This document shows, in pieces, positions 10,176-20,655 of a DNA stretch of 64,000 nucleotides (positions are counted from its first letter, which is position 1; the number at the start of each line of letters is the position of its first letter). The DNA is taken from assembly GCA_000231825.2 (NCBI GenBank), contig JH720321.1, positions 891,758 through 955,757 of the forward strand. Direction: 5' to 3'. Source of the stretch: Tetrahymena elliotti 4EA (lineage: Eukaryota; Ciliophora; Oligohymenophorea; Hymenostomatida; Tetrahymenidae). The position numbers and the translations under genes are program-made. The notes below the pieces were generated by a model, which saw nothing but the letters and a program-made list of their open reading frames with translations, had not been told where the DNA came from and made no database searches.

Positions 10176-13100
10176 TCAAATTATTTTTTTGCGAATATTT
10201 TAACTCCCATCAGAAGTTTTTACAATTCTGCTCACTTTATTCATAAACATTTGGGCATAGATTTATGCATAAGATGCTTTTCTTGATTCAGCAGGAACTG
10301 ATCCAGAATTATGCTAAGAACTCATACTCACGTTTAGGTTAGTGGGAAATTAACTTTCATTTTAATGATTAGTTATTTCAACACTTTTATGATTTAGCAT
10401 TTTAAGTTGCATATTTTCATACATATCAATTTAATCTTCTTAATTATTTTAAAAAGCTGGAAGTAACTCTTATTGTAAGTTAATTTAACTGTTGATACTA
10501 ATGTTGCCAGTTGAAAATCTCTAATGATGAGAGGCTTAAAATGAATTAGTCCCAGTCTTATTCATTTATTATTTATTTTTAGAAGCATCTTTATTTTGGT
10601 GATATTTTCTTCTTTAATTATTTTATGTTAAAAATGGGGTCTACAAACTTTTCTAAATATTAACACTTTATGCATTTAGCATAAGAAGAGGTTCTTCGAA
10701 CTAATTATTATATTCTGTATTCAATTTTTCATTTTATTTTTACATTATTTCATCTTAATAATCACACATTTATGAGAAGCATCTCCTATCTCTCGTTGCG
10801 ACTTTTCTTTTAGACGATGTATAATCTCCTATATTGTTGTCGCTACCAATAACAGAGTTATTCTATTTATGAAATTAATTTTTTGTAGAGCTCATCTTTA
10901 TTTTTAAGTGTTAGCTTGTTTAAGCGTTATTGTCAAGAGTACTGAATTGCTCTTATCTAGCTCTTTAATTATTTGATGAAGTGGAATTTTATAAACTTTT
11001 GTTTAAATCAATATTTCCTTTAAATACACTGTTAGTTTAATTAAGCTAAGTTATCATGTAGTGAGGCTGAATTTATTTAGTAGTCAATTAATTTTAATTC
11101 ATAACACTATTTGGTTAGCTTGTTACCAAACTTTGCTTTTTAGGATCATATTTAATAGTAATAGGTGTATTTTCAGATATACTTGATCTGTTTTTTGCTT
11201 GATTGCTATTCACAGAAAGATCAAAGCCTCTGTTTAGTATTTTAGAAGTTAATTTTAAAGGACCTGAATTTGCACTAGTCGTAGGTGTTTCATCATTTTT
11301 AAATCCTTTAAACGATTTAGAAGTATTAGCCATTGGTAGGAAATCTTTATTATTTCTAGTAGAAACGTTTAAATTAGGAAGTTATAATTCTTCACTATTC
11401 ATGATTAAATCTAACTAACTCTATTCACTCTCAAGTTGAGTGATTTGGTTAGAATGAACCATATTTTTAAATTGCTCTATTCTCTCAGCTTTCTTTAATA
11501 ACATCTACATAAATTCAGTTTCTTAATAATTAGTAAATATTTTATTATACATCTTCTCTCTATTTACAACTTCTAAAATTAAATATTTTAGTTCCTCTTA
11601 AGTTTTGAAGCATTCATCTTTAAGAGCCTGAATTAGAATGGCGTCTTCTTCTCTACAACCTTTAGCATCATAAAGCCTGAGTAACTCTTCATATTCCATC
11701 AAAACTTTCTCATACTTCTGATGCTCTATCAAAAGTAAATCATCGAATTTTTACCTCATCTTCAAAACAAACTTTAAATTTTCTCTGCTCTGTTCTTGTA
11801 TATTTGCTTCATATTTTTAAACTAACTCACTCTATTTACATCAAGTTAATTTTTGTTTTAACACACAAAAAAATAAGTCAAAGAAAAAAATATCAAATGA
11901 AATTCATTGAAAAAAAATGTAAAATTAAAAATTATTTAGATTTTGTTAGATTGAAAAATTAAAGAAAAAATACCTCTTTTGATGAATAAGATGAGTGAAT
12001 TTTGCTAATTTCATCTTCTAAGAAGCTGCATTACTCAGATTTTTCACATTTGATAATATTGATCAAAGCATTCAATTATTTAATTTATTCTTAAAGATCT
12101 GAAATTATTTTTGTTTTATCTTCAATTTCCTTATCTTGTGATTCTATTTTTTCTTAGAGCTCTTTGATTGTCTTTTTTTCTGATGAAAGCTTCTTTTCAA
12201 AAGATTTTTATTTGCTTTCAAGCAGATTTTTTTAGTAATTGACTTATCCTTCCATTTCTTGTTTGATAACTTGAAGAGAAGATTCCAAAGAATGTATCTT
12301 CTCTTTTGAAGCTTTTTATAAATCACTGTATTCTTTTTTTAAGGGTTTCAAATGGTTGAGTTCAAAATCTACTTTTTAAGTTTGTAGAGCACTCTCAAAA
12401 TCTTGTTTCATTTTTTCTTCTTTTTGAGATTGTTCTTTTTTAATGCCCTCAATTTATTTTTCAAAGCCTTGCTTTGTTTAATTAAGCTCACTTTAACTCT
12501 GCTTCATCATATGCTATATCTAGCTCTCATAATTTTCTCTGATATCTTACATTCTTTAATCTATGCTTTTCATTGATTAAGCATCTTTCATCTAATACAC
12601 ATCTAATCTATCTTATAATCTTTATATTTCATGCTTGTGTTTTATCTCTAATTCTATAATTTCCCCTATGAATTTATCTCTTTAGGCTTTTAGTTCTAAT
12701 ATTCTCTCATCTTCAACTTCCTTCTACCTTCTTTAAAACTCTTTCTCTAGATCCATCATTTTTTAGTCCAATATAAGAGAGAATGATTCTTCAGTGTTTT
12801 GCTTCTACAACTCTTCTATTTACGTATTCATATCCTCTATATTTGACTGTAAATTTTCTATTTCAAGTTGATAGTTTTAAATTTAATTTAACAACATTTT
12901 ATTTTCTTTTTCTTTTTCTTCTAATTAAGCCATCATTTCATTTTTGGATTAGCCAAATCTCCTAATTTCCTATCTCAAATCCTCAATTTATATCTCATAT
13001 GAATCTTTGCTTAACTTAAACTTAGCTTTAATATCTTCCAATTCAATCCTTAGCTATTTTATGATTTCTGATTTATTGTTTTTATCTTTCTCAGCATCCC

Positions 13101-14600
13101 TCAAATTTTACTGAAAGTTTTCTTATTTCTTGAGCTGCTAATTTTCCTTACTCTCCATTTCTCTTTTCATCAGTAATATTCTTTATTCATGTAATTCTTT
13201 TAATTAATCTATTTCCTACTCTTAGGCTACCTAAATGTTAAAACAAATAATAACTAAAGCAGGTATTATTTTTAAGATTAATTACCTTTTATTTATAGAA
13301 TTTAATTTCCCATTAGTTTACTTAGTTTTCTAACTCCTTAATTTTATTATTAAAATGGATTAATTGCATATCTTTTTCACCTTTTAAATCCATTAATTAA
13401 GAAGAAAGTTATTATTCTAGTAAATTTTTTTGTCTGGAAACATTTTTTAGTTCTTCCTAAAGTTCCATGATTAGTTTATTATTAGCTTTTAGCTGTTACT
13501 ATTTATTTTATTCACTTTCATTTAAAGAATTTTATGCCTTTGCTATCGATTCATCAAGTTATTTATTTAATTTCCTTAGAGATTCAAGCTCCATAGCTTA
13601 AGAATCCTTCACCCTTTAAATTTCGCTTTAACAGCTTGTTTCCATAAGAAGCTTTTCTTTTTCTAATAAATTAATATTTGTTTACATTTGTTTAATATTA
13701 TCATTTAAACCATCAATCGATCTTTCTTTTTCTTTAATTTTCTAATAAAATAAATAGATCAAATAAGAATCTTAATAAATATAATTTAAAAATAGCTTAT
13801 ACCATCTATAAAGATTGAATTTCTATTTTTTAGTCTGCTATTATTTTCCCTAAATCGCTTATTTTATTTGAGAATTAATGTGGATCATAATCAGTATTTG
13901 AAAGAAATTTTTTGGGAGACTCGTTTGTCAATTATAATTTATACATTCTCATCTACTGCTATAATTAAAATAGTTCATTCTCTAGCTCTTTGTTTCTGAT
14001 AGAATAATTCATCAAGTCAACTTTAATATTGCTATATTCTTTCTTTGATTCAATAATATAATAAAATTATTTAAAGTTTTCATGAGAAATAAGCTAAAAA
14101 ATCATGAAAAATCCTATTATTTATTTTTAGCATTTTGACTCTATTTTTTTTATGTTGAAGTTAATAGTAAAGTAAAATATAACTACATAAGAAGTTTATC
14201 CTGAAGGTGTAGAAGAAAGTTCCATGTTTTACTTAGATTTGGAAACATAAAGAAGCTACTAATATTTGAGTAATTGTTCATTTTATCCTTTTAAATACTT
14301 AATTTCTTCCTCCAGATCCAATTTTTCACTTACAAGCTTGTTAAAATTTTAATTGTGCTACTAAACAAATAGTTTGATTTCCTATGCATCACCACCAAAA
14401 TCCTTAAATTCATTTCAAATACTAGGTTAACTAGAAATTAACTTATTTTTTAAGTTTAATTACTTTTTTGCTAGAGCTGACTGAGATGTGATTACCATAA
14501 TGAGCATTGCTTTGTTGGCCTAAAGTTTATAATGCTCCTTATTTAATGAGCCTTTATTGTAAATTTTCTTGTAAATGTAAATATTATTGTTTATGTTCAT
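10176..14600 (-). CDS. Long coiled-coil protein, function unknown
   Basis: Structural-type protein of roughly 1200-1300 residues. The C-terminus ends at TGA 10178-10176. The first coding ATG is probably 14600-14598. Its short first exon ends in ...Leu-Ile-Met at 14496, followed by a 93-nt intron (14403-14495) and the DFGGDAQEIK exon. A second intron is 13742-13802; others are likely near 13240-13290 and 11865-11975. Most of the middle (about 11480-13740) is heptad-like, rich in Glu, Lys, Gln and Leu with almost no Pro or Gly, the mark of a long coiled coil. The last ~400 residues are Ser/Thr/Asn-rich and probably disordered. No motor, kinase or membrane segment is visible. A cytoskeletal or basal-body role is possible, but nothing in the sequence shows it. 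Opposite-strand open frames here are shadows. Confidence 0.7.
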
Positions 14601-15642
14601 TATTTTTTATTAGCTATTGTGTGTGTAACTACTACAGTTTAAGTGTGTCAAGCGATTAACTTCTTCCTCCTTTCATAAATTCATAACTTATTAAAAATAC
14701 TCTTACTTCTAATTAGTTAATTTAACAAAATTATTTTAATTTCTTAGAATGTGTAAAAATTTTGAATATTTGTTTATGTAAATACAATAACACTATATTT
14801 TTTGTAAAATTAATGAATTTAATTTTAATAGGAATATTTTGGTTGCATAGAACAAATAATGCTCAGTAATTGTTCAGAGTATTATCAATCGCTCACTTTT
14901 TGTTCTAAAATTAATAAGTAAATAACAAAATATTTCCAAAAAATTAACAAAAATTAACAATTTGGCCATTATTTGCAAATTGTAAAAAATCATCTCTCTT
15001 TTCATTTAGAAATATTCGTTAACCTAAATATATATTGAGTACCACCAAATACATCCTCTATATCTAAAATCCTTATTGTAATAAATTAAAAACCATGTTT
15101 CTGATTTTATTATTTAAAAAAAACTTCCTTATTTTTTTTCAGAAATATTAAAAATAAATTAAAATAATAAAATAATCTTACCAATCATTTTTTTTCAGAT
15201 TTGCAAATTTTTTTAATTTCTGAATTTATTTTATTTGATGCAAAATCTATAAATAAAAATTTAGTGAAATATTTACTTTTTAATTAATAACAGCAAGATT
15301 GGTAGTAATGACAGCAAAATTAGCTAGGAATACATTTTTTACTAACATATATACAGCTTTAGGAGTTAATTATCAATCATATATCGTGTTGGTCATTTAA
15401 AATAGAATAATTTATTGATCATAAGTTTGCTTTAAAAAGAAATTAAATATTTTAATATTTATGAATTATTTTATTGATTTATTTTTGTAATTGTGATTGA
15501 AATATAAATTTTTTGATATCTTATTGAAAATAAATATCAAAAAGAAAGGATAAGAAAAATCTAAATTAAAGATATAATAATTGAAAAGCAAAATTTAATT
15601 CAATCATCATTTATATAGGTTTATTAAGCCAAACAATTAAGT
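14601..15642. other. Intergenic between divergent genes
   Basis: Divergent promoter region between the coiled-coil gene (-) and the peroxidase-like gene (+). Mostly AT-rich. A less AT-rich island at about 15290-15420 contains a short plus-strand open frame (see findings), but I cannot support it as a gene. Confidence 0.45.
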
Positions 15643-16197
15643 ATGGGAAATAGTGGTTTGAGAAAGCTTTTGTTTGCAGGAGACCTTGTTGAATCTCCTT
15701 ATAGAAGCTTGAGTGATATTAAAGTTATTAATTTAGATAAGGAAGAAGTGTTTTTAGGAGATTTAACTTCAAATAAATATGCAATAGTAGTAAACACAGG
15801 ATCTCAAAATCCTAATTTTAAATAGTAAATTAATGAGCTCAATCAATTTAAATAAAACAATAATGATAAATTAGAAATTCTAGCATTCCCATGCAATTAG
15901 TTCTATAATGAACCTTCAAACTTCAAAACTATTAAGGAATAATACTCTAGCATAGCATAATTTCCAGTTTTTTAGAAGGTAGAGGTAAATGGTTAATTCA
16001 TGCATCCTCTCTACAAATTCTTGAAGAGACATTCTTCTCTCTATAATTATAAATTATTAGGTGGAATAAAAATAACTGAAGATTTTAGCAAATTTCTTAT
16101 CAACAATAAAGGAGAAGTAGTGTCATTTTATTCTGCCTAAACTCCTCTCAGCTAGATTTAAAAAGACTTAGATACCCTTAAGGCTGCTTAAAATTGA
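15643..16197 (+). CDS. Glutathione-peroxidase-fold protein lacking catalytic residues
   Basis: Single exon, 184 residues, ATG 15643 to TGA 16195-16197. The fold is recognisable from the AIVVNTGSQNPNF strand-helix segment, LEILAFPCNQFYNEPSN, and a C-terminal FSKFLINNKGEVVSFYS. In active family members the first segment carries the peroxidatic Cys or Sec, the second a Gln after NQFG, and the third a Trp-Asn pair. Here these positions read Asn, Asn and Glu-Asp, so all four catalytic sites appear replaced. The FPC cysteine remains. No TGA is present that could be selenocysteine. Length is normal for a small GPx. The N-terminus MGNSG has no membrane segment and is not a strict myristoylation match. 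Probably a cytosolic pseudoenzyme; its role is unknown. Confidence 0.85.
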
Positions 16198-16628
16198 TAA
16201 TATGTATATATGTAAAGTAAAATCACAGCTAGAATTATAAATAATAAATTGCATAGTATGGGAATATTTTTATTATATTTGTTTAAATCATGAATGAATA
16301 AGTGAAAGAAAAAAATAATTTTATTGAATGAATAATAATTTGATTATTGTAATAAATTCATTTATATATTTTATATTGCCATTAGTAATTTCATTTTCAA
16401 TTCATATTAATCAACCATATCATGCTTTGTTTATCTCTTTGTGTCAAAAAATATTCTTGCACTTAATAAAAAATAGAGTTTAACTGAATAATTGTTTTCA
16501 AAATATATGTTTGATTTTTTCCAAAAAATACTAAAAAATATGCAAAAATAAAGTTTTTGTTAAAGTCAAACACTACTTTTCTTCATATTACAAAATACAT
16601 ATAAAGCTATACTAATAACGCTGTTTCT
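16198..16628. other. Intergenic between convergent genes
   Basis: AT-rich 3' flanks of the peroxidase-like gene (+) and the RIIa-like reading frame (-). Nothing else is seen. Confidence 0.5.
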
Positions 16629-17189
16629 TCATGCTATCTTTTTAACATTTTTTAAATAGGCTTCACTATATTTATCATAGAATGCTCTCACTACAGCATC
16701 TTTATTTCTCTGATCTGCAGGCAAAGTTGATAAAATATAATAAATAAAATGATCAAGTGGCTTTTCAGGTCTGCAATTGATTAACTCCTCATATGCATCT
16801 GAAATAACCTTTGTAAACTTATCTTGCTCCTCTTAATTCATAGCTTTAATGAAAACTCTTTTACTAAATAATTATCTATTTTGATATTTAAGAGGCTTAA
16901 AAAAGTTAATTATTTATCTAAAATTTAATAATATAAAATAAATGCCAAGTCAGCAAAGCAAGAGGAGCATTAATTAAATTATTGCTTTTAAAAGTAAATT
17001 ATAGCAGTTATATAAATCATGGAAACGAAGAATGAAAATAAACACAAATAAAGTATTATTTTAATAAAAATTATCTTTAATTTATTTATTTTTTAGATGA
17101 ACTAAAATATTTTTATATATATTTTTCTATATAGATTTTAATTATGATTTGCTTGCTGTGAATCGAATCACTTTAGTTTTACTTACCAT
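16629..17189 (-). CDS. Small RIIa/DPY-30-like protein, or 3' exon of the ankyrin gene
   Basis: The exon at 16895-16629 ends at TGA 16631-16629 and encodes a helical segment with ELINCRPEKPLDHFIYYIL. This resembles the docking/dimerisation (RIIa/DPY-30) pattern of a helix followed by RP-x-x-P-x-x-F and a second helix. Upstream, ATG 17189-17187 is followed directly by a strong GTAAGT donor. A 291-nt intron (16896-17186) ending TTTTTTAAG keeps frame, giving 89 residues. Alternatively this is the last exon of the ankyrin gene, joined by an intron beginning just before that gene's TGA at 17225-17223. RIIa-like modules bind amphipathic helices of anchoring proteins, often in cilia; that role is an inference from weak similarity. 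Confidence 0.5.
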
Positions 17190-17222
17190 TGTTGAAAATT
17201 TAGTACAATAGAGTAAAAAAAC

Positions 17223-17936
17223 TCAATAAACATTATTATCTGTAACATATTAGTTCCACTTAGTTGTTCCACCTTGCTATTCTAAGAGCTCACATATTTT
17301 TTTATACTCGCTTGCTTAATTTTTTTTCTTCATTGCATAATTCAAAGGAGTTCTCTTTTTGAAATCAATAGGATCTACTTCAGCTTTATATTCAAGAAGG
17401 ACTTTGACAAACTCAAGAATACCGTATTTTGCTGCATAATGCATGGGTGTCCTATATCTATCTTTTTCTAATGCATCAACATCTGCTCCATATTTAATTA
17501 ATAATCTTAAAGTTGTTGTAGGAGGATCACTTGCAAAAAATCTGCTTGTTATGCATAAATCTATAAGGCAATCTTAGAAATCATCTTTTATATTAAATCC
17601 ATTTTCAAGAAAATATTCAAGAATATCGTCAAAGCGAAATTGTAAAACTTATTCAAAAGTTTCCTCAATATGCATACGTAACAGATGCAGAATGTCTATA
17701 TTCCTATTCACTACTTCTTACAAAGCTTCTAAATCTTCATTTTTCGCATGCTTTGATATTTCATTCCCTACATCCATTATATAATCGAATTATTTAGCAC
17801 TCTGATTTCTAACTTCTTCAAGTAATTTTAAAGTTTCTTCTTATGTTTAATCGAATTCAAATAATTTCATTTCTTTAAACTATCTCCTTCTTCTTGGCTT
17901 CTCATATTGAGGAGTAACTGAGCTCATGCTAATCAT
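17223..17936 (-). CDS. Ankyrin-repeat protein
   Basis: Read as one uninterrupted frame from ATG 17936-17934 to TGA 17225-17223, 237 residues; a second in-frame ATG is at 17927. The first ~110 residues are charged and helical. Ankyrin repeats follow: a unit with LRLLIKYGADVDALEKDRY, then RTPMHYAAKYGILEFVKVLL, then RTPLNYAMKKKN and ICELLEQQG. These show the TPLHxAA and VxxLLxxGADV hallmarks. The protein ends ...GGTTKWNQYVTDNNVY. Ankyrin repeats mediate protein contacts; the partner is unknown. The downstream RIIa-like segment on the same strand may belong to this gene through an intron. Confidence 0.75.
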
Positions 17937-18446
17937 TTTTGATACTTTGAAAACTTCTATTTTTTTATGATATTTTTCAGTATTTTAAATTCTATCAATA
18001 ATTTAAATTTTTTGTTTTTGATAAATTTCACAAAAAACAATAAGAATATTTTTTTATGTGTTGATGATATTAATATTTAATTAAATAAATAAAAAGATTC
18101 AAATTATTTTTAGATAATTTTTTATCTAAAATAGTAATAATTTTAAATAAAATAAATAAATAGTGATATGTAATTATATTTTATATAAAAATTATGGATA
18201 AAATATAGAATACATTCTTGTTAAAAATAACCAAATAAATAAAATAAATTTTGAATTAATAAAATGATATTTTAAGAAGAATTAAAAATTAATCTAAAAA
18301 ATATTAACATTTAAATTTAGAATATAATACATTTAATATATTTTATTAATTATTAAATCTATCTAAATTGAAATTCTATAAAATGCAATAAACTATTTTA
18401 AAATTTTAATTAGATACATAAAATTTGTTGCCAAAAAGCCATTTCT
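17937..18446. other. Intergenic AT-rich stretch
   Basis: Between the ankyrin gene start and the transporter gene end, both minus strand. Extremely AT-rich, with no coding-like frame. Confidence 0.5.
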
Positions 18447-20319
18447 TCAAACTTTATTTGGTTGAATAGCTATATTTTACACTATTTACTAATTAAACTA
18501 AATTTCTAACTACTTTTAATTTTAAGATTATTCTTTCTATTTTATTTTTTCATAGTAAGGCTTCCAGTTAGGTTAATAGTTCATTAAGCGCAACCAAATC
18601 AAGGAAATACCATTCATTCCAGCAAATATGTAAAAAATACCCGAAAAACCTATACTATCTTTGACTAAGACTACAAGAGCAAATTGTAGAAAATTAGCTC
18701 CAGCATAACCATACCATACTATACCATAGACCTCGGAACCTACAGCTGTACCAAAAAATTAAGCACAGAGAGCAAGTAGCATCCCAAAAGTACCACCAAA
18801 AGTACCCATTGTTAATATAACCCAAAAAAGATAAAAATTATTATACTTAACTGCAAACTAAAACGTCACACAAAGAATTATCTAGACTATACATACAACT
18901 GCATAGCAATCTTTGAATTTATATTTATCTAAAAGAGATGACCAAAATGGTCTAGTAAAACCATTTGTAATTCCAGATAGAGAACCAATTAGTGTAAGAA
19001 ATGCGTCATCTGAAATATATTCTTTTCCATAGGTCTTATAGTTACCGGAAATACATAAACCTATTGATCCTGTCAAAAATGAAGTAAGTACGACAAAGTA
19101 AAAATATTAGGTTTTTATGGCAGTAGAAAAGTTAGGGCAACCCAGTTTTTTGTAATATTCTGTTTCATCTTTAAGTGACTTTTATTCGTCTTATACTTAA
19201 ATTGAAACATCTCTTGGTATTTTATTAGTAGATTCAATTACACAGACAGCTCCTTTATCCTCCTCTAGTTTATCATCAGATTTTTAATTTACTTGTTTAT
19301 CAAATTTTATTTACAGGAGATTTATATTTTCATTTTAATTTTATTCTGTTTGTTAATTTTCTTCTATTACAGGAACTGTTTTTTGTTAATTATTTTAAAT
19401 ATTATCATTCAATTATCCATCTTCATTTTTTAATATACTAACTACACCACTACTTAGCTTCAACTAAGACTATTTCTAAACTAACTCAATTTACTTTAAT
19501 TTAGCCCTTTCATTCTTCATCTTTTCAAGCATTTCTGTTTGGGATGGGTGATCTATTAGTAGCATAGAGCCTAGCCACATTTATAACAAATAAGCCAGAC
19601 TTAACCAACGCAAAGCTTCAGGGACTTTCTCAGCTACAGATTCAACCTCCCCCATGAAATAGCTTTCTCCGTTACCGGCTTTAATAGGTTGCAAATTTGA
19701 TTTATTGACTATTTAGAAAAAGACTTAGCTGTAAATAAGAGATGCAAGGCCATATCCCACTAAAATTAGTCCAGAAATCAACCCTCTCTTTTTAGGATAA
19801 TAAAGTAAACCAATATAAAGAGTAATAGACATTGAAGCCCCATCAAGTACACCAAAAAAGAGTGAATAAAATATGACAAATACACCAAATTATTTTTACC
19901 AACTTGCAATAAAGATGCAAGCGCTAGCAAGAGTAGTAAGGACCAAGCAAACTATTCTTGTCCTTCCTGTTCTTTTGATTAGTTTCATGCCCAAAGGTAT
20001 ACCTGTTGCAACAGAAAACATCATGATGGGAAAGACTACTCCTGCTTACTTTAAAGTTAAGTCTGGATTGTCTTGAGTTCTGAAGTAAGAAGTAATGTAA
20101 ACTGAGATAACACCCCATAAGTAAATAGTACCTAGAACTAGATGGACTATGATAGATCCAGCTATAGTAATATAGGATTTATGATTTAGTTCAAGTACCA
20201 TTCTCTGATAATTTATTAAGATTTCAGCTGGATAGTTTTTGCTTTGTTTTCTTTCAATTGACACTATAAATTTATCAATTAAGAATTTAATTTACACTTT
20301 TATGTATTTTTGTCTTCAT
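18447..20319 (-). CDS. Major facilitator superfamily transporter (oxalate/formate or monocarboxylate type)
   Basis: Twelve-TM-type secondary transporter, about 612 residues, ending at TGA 18449-18447. The first membrane helix contains GTIYLWGVISVYI, typical of the oxalate:formate antiporter-like branch. A later GIPLGMKLIKRTGRTRIV carries the loop-2 basic motif of MFS proteins, and GVLDGASMSITLYIG resembles helix 4. Six N-terminal helices (about 19590-20200) and six C-terminal helices (about 18560-19110) are separated by a long, hydrophilic, Gln/Asn/Lys-rich cytoplasmic loop (about 19130-19560). No TGA interrupts the body. For the start, ATG 20319 with a 34-nt intron recreates an ATG before SIERKQ; the internal ATG before VLELNHK near 20203 is the alternative. 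Substrate cannot be read from the sequence. Confidence 0.85.
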
Positions 20320-20655
20320 TGGATTTAGAATGTATTAAAAAAATGACTAACTTTTTCCAACTTTAATTAATCCAATATCAGTATCATATTTGTGTATTCG
20401 ATTTTAAAAATTTTAACTTTTTCTTTTCTCTGCCAAAGAATTTTAATTAATTAATTGGAATGAGCTTGTTAGACTTTTATTAATTTCTAAATTAATAAGA
20501 AACATTTCCTTTAAATTGTGGAAGACTTTCTCAAAAAATAATTAAATTAATAATATTAAATAAAATACGATAAAGTAGATAATAAAAATAACTTTTTATA
20601 CGTAATAATTGTCAAAAAAAGAACTTAAAGAAAAAATCACAAAAATTAATTAAAG
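20320..20655. other. Divergent promoter region
   Basis: 336 bp shared between the transporter (-) and the exoribonuclease (+). AT-rich, with no recognisable individual element. Confidence 0.45.

Noticed and set aside
11203..11418. Plus-strand open frame inside the coiled-coil gene
   Set aside because: It is the antisense shadow of the minus-strand coding frame, which has the coding composition.
15760..15830. Possible selenocysteine site in the peroxidase-like gene
   Set aside because: No in-frame TGA occurs at or near the expected catalytic position; the codons are ordinary Gln/Asn.
17150..17180. GAATCGAATC resembling a tRNA T-loop
   Set aside because: No matching acceptor stem, anticodon arm or terminator T-run on either strand.
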